DNA of 64,000 nucleotides, from positions 124,001 through 188,000 of the forward strand of contig NZ_JALPVL010000004.1 of assembly GCF_023544465.1 (NCBI RefSeq). Reading direction: 5' to 3'. The translations under genes were made by a program, and so were the position numbers. The notes under the pieces were generated by a model, which worked only from the letters and a program-made list of their open reading frames with translations, made no database searches and had not been told where the DNA came from. This document shows, in pieces, positions 24,701-30,262 of the stretch (position 1 is the first letter of the stretch; every line of letters begins with the position of its first letter). Source of the DNA: Paractinoplanes maris. GTDB lineage: Bacteria; Actinomycetota; Actinomycetes; Mycobacteriales; Micromonosporaceae.

Positions 24701-25062
24701 CCGAGACGCACCCGGCCCAGTTCCTGCGGGCCGATCTCGACAAGGTGGGCGCCCTGCCGATCGCCCGGGTGGGCCGGGTCGACGCCGGCACCCGCATCCG
24801 GGTCGGCGGGATCGTCACGCACCGGCAGCGCCCGGCGACCGCGGGCGGCGTGACCTTCGTGAACCTCGAGGACGAGACCGGGATGCTCAACGTGACCTGC
24901 TCGCCGGGGCTGTGGCAGCGTTACCGCCGGGTGGCCCGCACCAGCTCGGCACTGATCGTGCGGGGCCGGCTGGAGAAGTCCGAGGGCGTGCTCAACCTGG
25001 TCGCGGACCGGCTCGAAGCGCTCACCCCACCGGTGACCCCGGCCTCCCGGGACTTCCGCTAG
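21715..25062 (+). CDS. dnaE2: Error-prone DNA polymerase DnaE2 (ImuC)
   Basis: This 1115-residue C-family polymerase is the catalytic part of the mutasome. Its PHP domain begins YAELHCHSNFSFLDGASHPEE (about residues 64-83). The palm holds GRGSAANSAVCYAL and the metal-binding pair in PPDIDVDIES. FDLLGLGMLSALR, VGVFQVESRAQM and ALIRPGPIQGGSVHPY are typical of DnaE2. An OB-fold lies near the C-terminus (IRVGGIVTHRQRPATAGGV). It copies damaged DNA with low fidelity. The GTG at 21715 is preferred over 21709 because GAGGGGAG then sits 5-6 nt upstream. It directly follows imuB. Confidence 0.95.
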   Translation: MGFHNPKMSWSDLERSLTGKGERHLQPVVDPLAVDGDGGDSPAWSRKRQPYEAPALVRREQVTPYAELHCHSNFSFLDGASHPEELAEEAARLGLNGLAVTDHDGFYGVVRFSQAARELGLPTIFGAELSLDLSKPQNGEADPEGRHLLALAHGHEGYARLAAVISRGQLAGGEKGKPEYGDLEHLAETLRDHVLILTGCRKGPVPSALATGGLDAAAAELDRLVDLFGRPNVAVELTSHGDPYDDDRNDALFELAGSRRLEVVATNNVHYATPARRRLATALAAVRSRRSLDEIDGWLPAAGTAHLRSGDEMARRFAAYPGAVANAAMFGEDLAFDLDLVAPKLPDFPIPAGHTEMTWLRELTMRGAQERYGPPQAHPKAYEQIEYELRMIDELGFPGYFLVVYDIVQFCRDQGIYAQGRGSAANSAVCYALRITNVDAVAHNLLFERFLAPERDGPPDIDVDIESDRREEVIQHVYELHGREHTAQVANVISYRPRSAVRDMAKAFGFSPGQQDAWSKQIDRWGSVATVDVEDIPASVVEFANQVQDFPRHLGIHSGGMVICDRPIIEVCPVEWGRMPGRTVLQWDKDDCAAIELVKFDLLGLGMLSALRYAYEMIESDLDISTMDLTDEEVYAMLCRADSVGVFQVESRAQMATLPRLKPNCFYDLVVEVALIRPGPIQGGSVHPYIRRKNGLEPVTYPHPLMRNALEKTLGVPLFQEQLMQLAIDVAGFEPAEADQLRRAMGSKRSVEKMEKIKSRLYAGMAANGIAGELADELFVKLSAFANYGFPESHSMSFAYLVYASAWLKRYHPAAFCAALLNAQPMGFYSPQSLVDDARRHGVEVRRPDINLSDARATLESTPQTRWGALPGEPPHAWGLGGPAVRQGLASIRTLGEDLAERIEQERRAHGPYRGMTDLSRRTGCSTTHLEALATADAFAGFGLTRREALWAAGAAAQDRPDRLPGTVTGTDAPMLPGMSAVDELVADVWATGLSPETHPAQFLRADLDKVGALPIARVGRVDAGTRIRVGGIVTHRQRPATAGGVTFVNLEDETGMLNVTCSPGLWQRYRRVARTSSALIVRGRLEKSEGVLNLVADRLEALTPPVTPASRDFR

Positions 25063-25084
25063 ACATTCCTTTCGCCCGATTTTG

Positions 25085-25090
25085 TACCTT
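25085..25090 (+). promoter_or_regulatory. -10 element TACCTT of the SSI inhibitor gene
   Basis: TACCTT is followed by 7 nt and the ATG at 25098. A TAGACA at 25060-25065 may be the -35 (19-bp spacer). A leaderless mRNA is predicted. Confidence 0.5.
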
Positions 25091-25097
25091 TGATGAC

Positions 25098-25481
25098 ATG
25101 CTCCCTCTTCTTCTGGCCGCCGCACTCATCGGTCCCGTGCCCGACCCGCCGCCCACCTACGGCTCCCCGCCCCGTCCCACCACCGAGAGCGCGGTGACGC
25201 TCAGCTACCAGGCCGACGCCGGCTTCGCGATGGCGGTCAAGCTCACCTGCGGCCCGCCCGGCGGCGGCCATCCTCGCGCCGCGCAGGCCTGTGCCACTCT
25301 CGAGCAGGTCGGCGCCGACCCGGGCCGGATCACGCAGACGTCGACGGCCTGCGTCCTGCTCTACAAGCCGGTCACCGCCACGCTCAGCGGCACCTGGCAG
25401 GGGCGCGAGGTCAGCTGGACCCACCGCTTCGGCAACAGCTGCGAGATGCGCCGCGCCACCGGCGTGCTGTTCCGGTTCTGA
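25098..25481 (+). CDS. Secreted subtilisin-inhibitor-like (SSI family) protein
   Basis: This encodes 127 residues. A short hydrophobic start, LPLLLAAALIG, acts as a probable signal peptide but lacks the usual positive charges. The mature part shows the SSI signature GGGHPRAAQACATLEQVGAD, four cysteines in the family spacing, and the end FGNSCEMRRATGVLF. SSI proteins inhibit extracellular subtilisin-like proteases. The reactive-site loop is CVLLYKP, so the P1 residue (Met in the Streptomyces prototype) is Leu. It follows dnaE2 but has its own predicted promoter. Confidence 0.88.
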   Translation: MLPLLLAAALIGPVPDPPPTYGSPPRPTTESAVTLSYQADAGFAMAVKLTCGPPGGGHPRAAQACATLEQVGADPGRITQTSTACVLLYKPVTATLSGTWQGREVSWTHRFGNSCEMRRATGVLFRF

Positions 25482-25501
25482 GAGTCGCACCCGCCTGCCG
25501 T

Positions 25502-25507
25502 TACTCT
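25502..25507 (+). promoter_or_regulatory. -10 element TACTCT of the methyltransferase gene
   Basis: TACTCT is followed by 6 nt and the GTG at 25514. No Shine-Dalgarno is present. Confidence 0.5.
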
Positions 25508-25513
25508 GCCCCT

Positions 25514-26260
25514 GTGGACAACGCATCGACGCGGACAGCGCGCCCGCTCGTCTCCGCCCGCACCGCCGCCGTGTGGGCGGTGCTGCGCCGCGAGCTGGAG
25601 CGGGACCCCGGCCGTGAGCTGACCGTGCTGGACGTCGGCGGCGGCACCGGCGGCTTCGCCGTTCCGCTGGCCGAGGCCGGGCACTCCGTCACCGTCGTCG
25701 ACGCCAGCCCCGACGCGCTGGCCGCGCTGACCCGCCGGGCGGCCGACGCCGGGATGGCCGGCCGCATCCGGGCCGTGCAGGGTGACGGCGACGCGCTGGC
25801 CGGGCTGGTCGCGCCGGGCAGCGTCGACCTGATCCTCTGCCACGCCGTGCTCGAGGTCGTCGACGACCCGGTCGGCGTGGTCACCGCGATGGCCACGGCG
25901 CTGCGCCCCGGGGGAGCGGTGAGCGTGCTGGTCGCGGGCCGGGCGGCGGCCATCCTGGGCCGGGCGATCAACGGGCACCTGCGAGCGGCCGGCGCGGTGG
26001 CGGCCGACCCCGAGGGCCGGGCCGGTGCCCGCGACACCCTGCGCCGGCGCTACGACGCGCAGACCGCGACCGACCTGCTGGCCGCGGCCGGGCTGACGAT
26101 CGAGCAGACCCATGGCGTCCGGGTCCTGGCCGACCTGCTGCCGGCCGCTGTGGTCGAGGAGGATCCGCAGGCGCTGCTGGACCTGGAGCTGGAGCTGTCG
26201 GCCCGGCCCCCGTTCCGCGACATCGCCTCCCAGCTGCACCTCTTCGCCCGCAAGCCATGA
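25514..26260 (+). CDS. Class I SAM-dependent methyltransferase
   Basis: This encodes 248 residues. The SAM-binding motif I is TVLDVGGGTGGFAVPLAEAG (about residues 37-56), motif II is VTVVDASPDAL, motif IV is VDLILCHAVLEVVDDP and motif V is ALRPGGAVSVLVAG. The C-terminal helical part resembles CmoA/UbiE-like enzymes of this chromosomal neighbourhood in actinobacteria; the substrate is unknown. The GTG start is predicted leaderless. Its stop TGA overlaps an ATG (ATGA) that opens the small repeat-rich frame at 26257. Confidence 0.88.
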   Translation: MDNASTRTARPLVSARTAAVWAVLRRELERDPGRELTVLDVGGGTGGFAVPLAEAGHSVTVVDASPDALAALTRRAADAGMAGRIRAVQGDGDALAGLVAPGSVDLILCHAVLEVVDDPVGVVTAMATALRPGGAVSVLVAGRAAAILGRAINGHLRAAGAVAADPEGRAGARDTLRRRYDAQTATDLLAAAGLTIEQTHGVRVLADLLPAAVVEEDPQALLDLELELSARPPFRDIASQLHLFARKP

Positions 26261-26418
26261 CCGCCGCGCCGCCCCCGACGTTGCCCGCCGGGTTGTCGGC
26301 CGCCGGGTTGCCCGCTGGGTTGTCCGCCACGTTGCCCGCTGGGTTGTCCGCCACGTCGGCCGCCGGGTTGTCCGCCGGGTTGTCCGCCACGTCGGCCGGC
26401 GTCGGGCCGGTGTCGTGA
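26257..26418 (+). CDS. Small repeat-rich ORF (53 aa) linking methyltransferase and phosphodiesterase genes
   Basis: This frame starts with an ATG overlapping the methyltransferase stop (ATGA) and ends with a TGA overlapping the GTG of the next gene (GTGA). It encodes about seven copies of a GLSA/PAGLSAT unit. Its first codons (MTAAP) repeat the first codons of the downstream gene (VTAAP): the same 14-bp segment, TGACCGCCGCGCCG, occurs at 26258 and 26416. The simplest reading is a duplication of the downstream start with expansion of a minisatellite. Whether a stable peptide is made is unknown; the frame may only carry ribosomes across the repeat. Confidence 0.45.
   Translation: MTAAPPPTLPAGLSAAGLPAGLSATLPAGLSATSAAGLSAGLSATSAGVGPVS
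26281..26400. repeat. Minisatellite of GGGTTGTCCGCC-type units
   Basis: About nine 12- to 24-bp units built from GGGTTGTCCGCC, GGGTTGCCCGCT and ACGTCGGCC follow one another between the methyltransferase and phosphodiesterase genes. Confidence 0.85.
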
Positions 26419-27590
26419 CCGCCGCGCCGCTGGTCGTGCCGGCCGATCACCTGCCGGCGTCGGCGCTCGAGCCGGTACGGCCCGCGTACGGCTCCGGCAG
26501 CCTGGCCGAGGTGCTGCCCAGTGTGTCGGCGGTGCTCGGGGTGCCCGGTGCGCCCGACCCCCTCGGTCTGCGGGACGAACTGGACGGCATCACCCGGGTG
26601 GCCGTGCTCCTGGTCGACGGGCTCGGCGCGCACCAGATCCCGCTGGTGGCCTCGCACGCCCCGGTCATCGGTGACCTCGCCGCCCGCGGCCGCACCCTGA
26701 CCGCCGGCTTCCCGTCGACCACGCCGGTCAGCCTGGTCACCCTGGGCACCGGCGTACCGCCGGGTGTGCACGGCATCCTCGGCTTCACCACGCGCCGGCC
26801 GGACGGGCGGGTGCTCAACCACATCCAGTGGAAGCGCGACCCCGACCCCGCACAGTGGCAGCCGGTGCCGACCCGCTTCGAGCTCGCCGCGGCGGCCGGC
26901 GTCGCCACCACGGTGGTGAGCCGGCCCGAGTTCGAGGGCAGCGGCCTCACCGTCTCCGCCTACCGCGGCTCGGCCTACCGCCCCGCCACCGGGGCACTGG
27001 CCGATCGGATGCTCGAAGAGCTCCGCGCCGCGACCGGCCCGGCACTGGTCTACGGCTACTTCGCCGATCTCGATCATCACGGCCACGGCTCCGGGATCGA
27101 CTCCGGCCCGTGGCGGGAAGCCGCCCGCGACGCCGGGGCCCTGATCGACCGGCTCGTGCACGGCCTGCCGGCCCACTCCGCGCTGCTGGTCGTCGCCGAT
27201 CACGGCCAGCTCAATGTTCCGTCTGACGCACGTTTCGACATGGCGGACATTCCCGCCCTGCAGGCCGGGGTGACGGGCGTGGCCGGGGAGCCGCGCGTCC
27301 GCTATCTCTACGCCGCTCCCGGCGCCCTGGACGACGTGGTCGCCGCCTGGCAGGGGGTCCTCGGCGACGCGGCCTGGGTGCTGACCCGCGACGAGGCGAT
27401 CGACGGCGGCTGGTTCGGTCCGGTGCCGTCCGATCACCGCGACCGCATCGGCGACGTCGCGGTGATCTGTCAGGGCCGGGCCGTCGCCCTGGCCGGCGGC
27501 TGGGAGCCGCCGACGGTCGGCCGCCTGATCGCCTACCACGCCTCGGTAACCGCCGCCGAGATGGAGATCCCCCTGCTGATCGCCCGCTGA
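26415..27590 (+). CDS. Alkaline phosphatase superfamily phosphodiesterase/nucleotide pyrophosphatase
   Basis: This encodes 391 residues. VAVLLVDGLGAHQIPL is the first metal-binding strand. AGFPSTTPVSLVTLGTG contains the Thr nucleophile of nucleotide pyrophosphatase/phosphodiesterase enzymes. YGYFADLDHHGHGSG and LLVVADHGQLNVP supply the remaining Asp/His metal ligands. Such proteins hydrolyse phosphodiesters, often at the cell surface; the substrate is unknown and no signal peptide is visible. The GTG at 26415 overlaps the stop of the small repeat ORF. An alternative, older start is the ATG at 26257 in another frame. Confidence 0.87.
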   Translation: MTAAPLVVPADHLPASALEPVRPAYGSGSLAEVLPSVSAVLGVPGAPDPLGLRDELDGITRVAVLLVDGLGAHQIPLVASHAPVIGDLAARGRTLTAGFPSTTPVSLVTLGTGVPPGVHGILGFTTRRPDGRVLNHIQWKRDPDPAQWQPVPTRFELAAAAGVATTVVSRPEFEGSGLTVSAYRGSAYRPATGALADRMLEELRAATGPALVYGYFADLDHHGHGSGIDSGPWREAARDAGALIDRLVHGLPAHSALLVVADHGQLNVPSDARFDMADIPALQAGVTGVAGEPRVRYLYAAPGALDDVVAAWQGVLGDAAWVLTRDEAIDGGWFGPVPSDHRDRIGDVAVICQGRAVALAGGWEPPTVGRLIAYHASVTAAEMEIPLLIAR

Positions 27591-27660
27591 TCGCCCGCTG
27601 ACCGGGCGCCGCGACAGCCACGCTGAGCTGCGGTGATCCGTTGTTGTCGGGGGGTCGGGC

Positions 27661-27666
27661 TAACCT
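27661..27666 (+). promoter_or_regulatory. -10 element TAACCT of dinB
   Basis: TAACCT is followed by 6 nt and the GTG of dinB at 27673. No SOS box with a GAAC-N4-GTTC core was seen, so dinB is probably not under LexA here. Confidence 0.55.
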
Positions 27667-27672
27667 CCTGAC

Positions 27673-28968
27673 GTGGGACGCAGCCAGGCCTTGCCGAGGG
27701 CACGTGATCCGCGCTTCGGCCCCGGCGCCGACGACGCGGGTTGCACGATCCTGCACGTCGACATGGACGCGTTCTTCGCCTCGGTCGCCGTGCGCTCCCA
27801 GCCCGAGTTGCGGGGCCGGCCGGTGATCGTGGGCGGGGTCGGCCCGCGCGGCGTGGTGAGCTCGGCCAGTTACGAGGCGCGCCGCTTCGGCGTCCGCAGC
27901 GCCATGCCGACCGCCCGGGCCCGCGCGCTCTGCCCGCGCGGTGTCTTCCTGCCCGTCGACGGCCCCGCCATCGGCGCGGCGTCCCGGGCCGTCATGGCGA
28001 TCTTCCGGGACGTGACCCCCCTGGTCGAGCCGCTCTCCTCCGACGAGGCGTTCCTCGACGTGGCCGGCGCCCAGCGCCTGCTCGGCCGCCCCACCGAGAT
28101 CGCCGCCCAGATCCGCCGGCGCATGCACGACGAGCAGCGGCTGACCTGTTCGGTCGGCGTCGCCCCGACCAAGTTCGTGGCCAAGCTCGGCTCCACCCGG
28201 GCCAAGCCCGACGGCGTGGTCGTCGTCCCCGGCGCCCTGGTCCTCGACTTCCTCCACCCGTTGCCGGTCGACGCGCTGTGGGGTGTCGGCGAGCGCGCCG
28301 CCGAGTCCCTGCGCCGCCTGGGCCTGACCACCGTCGGCGAGATCGCCCACGCGCCGGTCGGCATGCTGCGCGGCGCCCTGGGCGAGGCGGCCGCCGTCCA
28401 CCTGCACGAGCTCTCCTGGGGGCGGGACCCGCGCCGGGTCAGCACCGAGCGCGAGGAGAAATCGATCGGCGCCGAGATGACCTTCGACACCGACATCGCC
28501 GATCCCGAGGTGATCCGCACGAGCCTGCTCGCCCTGGCCGACAAGGTCGGTGCCCGGCTGCGCGCGGCCGGCGTCGTGGGCCGCACGGTGGCGATCAAGG
28601 TCCGGCTGGCCGACTTCCGCACGGTCAACCGCTCCCGCACGGTGCACACGAGCACCGATGTGGCACGAGAGATATTCGAGATTTCCTGGGCCTTGTTCAC
28701 CGCACTCGGTGCGCGCGAGCACTTTCGCCTCGTCGGCGTCCGCGTCGAGGGCCTCACCGCCACGGCCACCACGTCACGGCAGCTCAGCCTGGGTGAGCCC
28801 GAGCGCGGCTGGCGTGAGGCGGAGGCCGCGCGCGACGCCGTCATCGCCCGTTTCGGTCCCGGCGGCCTCGGTCCAGCCAGTCTTTTGGGACGAAGTGACC
28901 TTCGCCGAACCGAAAATCACCCGCACTCGACGGTCGTCCCGCTTTCCGACCCGCCAACCCCCTCGTAG
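27673..28968 (+). CDS. dinB: DNA polymerase IV (Y family)
   Basis: This encodes 431 residues. The catalytic acidic residues are intact in CTILHVDMDAFFASVAVRSQPEL (about residues 31-52) and in PLSSDEAFLDVAGA (about 121-134). A Tyr/Phe steric gate lies at DAFFAS. The thumb and little-finger regions end with SRQLSLGEPERG, a probable beta-clamp-binding motif (QLSLG). It performs translesion synthesis. The start is GTG with a leaderless promoter. It lies between the phosphodiesterase and DUF3040 genes, a common order in this family. Confidence 0.94.
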   Translation: MGRSQALPRARDPRFGPGADDAGCTILHVDMDAFFASVAVRSQPELRGRPVIVGGVGPRGVVSSASYEARRFGVRSAMPTARARALCPRGVFLPVDGPAIGAASRAVMAIFRDVTPLVEPLSSDEAFLDVAGAQRLLGRPTEIAAQIRRRMHDEQRLTCSVGVAPTKFVAKLGSTRAKPDGVVVVPGALVLDFLHPLPVDALWGVGERAAESLRRLGLTTVGEIAHAPVGMLRGALGEAAAVHLHELSWGRDPRRVSTEREEKSIGAEMTFDTDIADPEVIRTSLLALADKVGARLRAAGVVGRTVAIKVRLADFRTVNRSRTVHTSTDVAREIFEISWALFTALGAREHFRLVGVRVEGLTATATTSRQLSLGEPERGWREAEAARDAVIARFGPGGLGPASLLGRSDLRRTENHPHSTVVPLSDPPTPS

Positions 28969-29068
28969 ACTTGCTCGGTAAGGCAGCCGACGGCTGTCCC
29001 GCGCCACTTACCTCAGTGACACCCCGACCCCGCCTGGGGGGTTGGATCTGCGCCCGGGGAGGAATGCC

Positions 29069-29455
29069 GTGCCGCTCTCGGAGCACGAGCAGCGGCTGTT
29101 CGATCAGATCGAGCGGTCGCTTGCCGAGGACCCTAAGTTCGCCTCGGCTGTGCGGGCCAGCGACCCGCGTTTTCACGCGCGACGCCGGATTCTGGTCGCC
29201 GCGTTCGTCATCGTCCTGGGTCTGGGCCTCGTCGTCTATGGCACGGTCAGCCGCACCACGCCGCTGGGCGTCGCGGGTTTCGTCGTCATGCTGGGCGCCG
29301 CCGCGTTCGCGATGCAGTCCCGCCGCAAGGGTTCGGCTCCCGACCTGCAGGCCGTGGGCGGCACCGCCACGCGCCGCACGCGCCAGACCCGCAAATCCGG
29401 CTTCCTCGATCGCCTCGAGGATCGCTGGCGCCAGCGCCCCGAGGGACACCGCTGA
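29069..29455 (+). CDS. DUF3040 membrane protein
   Basis: This encodes 128 residues. The N-terminal PLSEHEQRLFDQIERSLAEDPKFAS is the signature of DUF3040. Two transmembrane helices follow (ILVAAFVIVLGLGLVVYG and LGVAGFVVMLGAAAFAM), with a basic C-terminal tail. The family is restricted to actinobacteria, usually near dinB or mraZ, and has no known function. The GTG at 29069 has GGGGAGGA 6-8 nt upstream. Confidence 0.9.
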   Translation: MPLSEHEQRLFDQIERSLAEDPKFASAVRASDPRFHARRRILVAAFVIVLGLGLVVYGTVSRTTPLGVAGFVVMLGAAAFAMQSRRKGSAPDLQAVGGTATRRTRQTRKSGFLDRLEDRWRQRPEGHR

Positions 29456-29571
29456 CCGGCTGACAGGTCCGCGGCCGGCGGCCACGACAGGTCACCCGCT
29501 GACCGGCATACAGGTCAGCGGCGGGCGGCCACGACAGGCCACCCGCTGACCGGCATACAGGTCAGCGGCTG
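29449..29571. repeat. Three tandem 47-bp palindromic repeats after the DUF3040 gene
   Basis: Two full copies each contain CCGCTGACC ... GGTCAGCGG, a perfect 9-bp inverted repeat (29496-29521 and 29543-29568, exactly 47 bp apart). A third, degenerate copy overlaps the end of the DUF3040 gene at 29449-29473. Each unit can fold into a hairpin. Confidence 0.8.
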
Positions 29572-29622
29572 ACGCGACCGCGCTCCCCAGGGCAGCCGGC
29601 GGCACTTGAACACGAGCTCTTC

Positions 29623-29652
29623 GATGGCGGCCATCGGCCGCCATCGGTTTTT
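29623..29652 (+). terminator. Rho-independent terminator
   Basis: GATGGCGGCC and GGCCGCCATC form a perfect 10-bp stem with a 3-nt loop, followed by GGTTTTT. It ends transcription from the dinB/DUF3040 side. Confidence 0.8.
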
Positions 29653-29744
29653 CGTGTGCCAAATTCGCGCCGCGCATAGTCCTCACGGCCGACTCGGAGA
29701 AGTATGAGCAACGGAACCAGGCCAGCTCACCGACAGGGGGGAGC

Positions 29745-30206
29745 ATGGACGTCACGGCAAGGCCTTCGCCCGAGGGTGCCGTCACCCTCGCTGCTTCCGA
29801 CGGTCGTCACGCGCTGCTGTCCGCTCGCGGTGACTTCGACCGGGACAATCGCAACACTCTGATCGCCACCGTCGAGTCGGCTTTCGTCGACGGGCACACG
29901 GACGTCGCGCTGGACGTCGCGCGGGTCACCTTCATCGACGCGTCGGTCGTCAACGCGCTGGTCAACTGCGAGGAAGACGCCCGCGTCCAGGGCCGCACCC
30001 TGAGCCTGCTCAACTGCAACCCGCTGATCGAGCGGATCCTGGTCGCCACCGGCACCTTCACCGCCCTGTGCGGTCGCCGCCGTGGTGGTGAGGGGTCCCG
30101 GCGGCGCCCGGTCCGGTCGCCCGGCCGGTCGGAGGCCGTGATCGCCCGCGCCTACGAGGTCCTTGCCGTGTCGCGGCGCGTCGCCCACGACACCCGTAAC
30201 TTCTGA
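29745..30206 (+). CDS. STAS domain protein (anti-sigma factor antagonist-like)
   Basis: This encodes 153 residues. Residues of about 20-105 form a STAS domain: HALLSARGDFDRDN, VALDVARVTFIDASVVNALVN and VQGRTLSLLNCNPLIERIL. The segment FIDASVVNAL carries the Ser position that is phosphorylated in SpoIIAA-type antagonists. Such proteins release sigma factors or act in signalling; no kinase partner is adjacent. The C-terminal 45 residues are basic and unmatched. GGGGGGAG precedes the ATG. It has its own promoter after the terminator at 29652. Confidence 0.78.
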   Translation: MDVTARPSPEGAVTLAASDGRHALLSARGDFDRDNRNTLIATVESAFVDGHTDVALDVARVTFIDASVVNALVNCEEDARVQGRTLSLLNCNPLIERILVATGTFTALCGRRRGGEGSRRRPVRSPGRSEAVIARAYEVLAVSRRVAHDTRNF

Positions 30207-30212
30207 CCCCAT

Positions 30213-30249
30213 AAAAAGCTGCCGCCCCCTCACCGGAGGGGGCGGCAGC
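30213..30249 (-). terminator. Rho-independent terminator of the transglutaminase operon
   Basis: GCTGCCGCCCCCT (30218-30230) pairs perfectly with AGGGGGCGGCAGC (30237-30249), and on the minus strand a run of five T follows. The stem may also end the convergent STAS transcript. Confidence 0.88.
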
Positions 30250-30262
30250 GTCCGTCAGGGCA

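Noticed and set aside
26112..26414. Longer phosphodiesterase starting inside the methyltransferase gene
   Set aside because: It would overlap 150 bp of the methyltransferase and add Arg/Trp-rich sequence without family match.
27601..27672. SOS box upstream of dinB
   Set aside because: No GAAC-N4-GTTC core or close variant was found within about 70 bp of the start.
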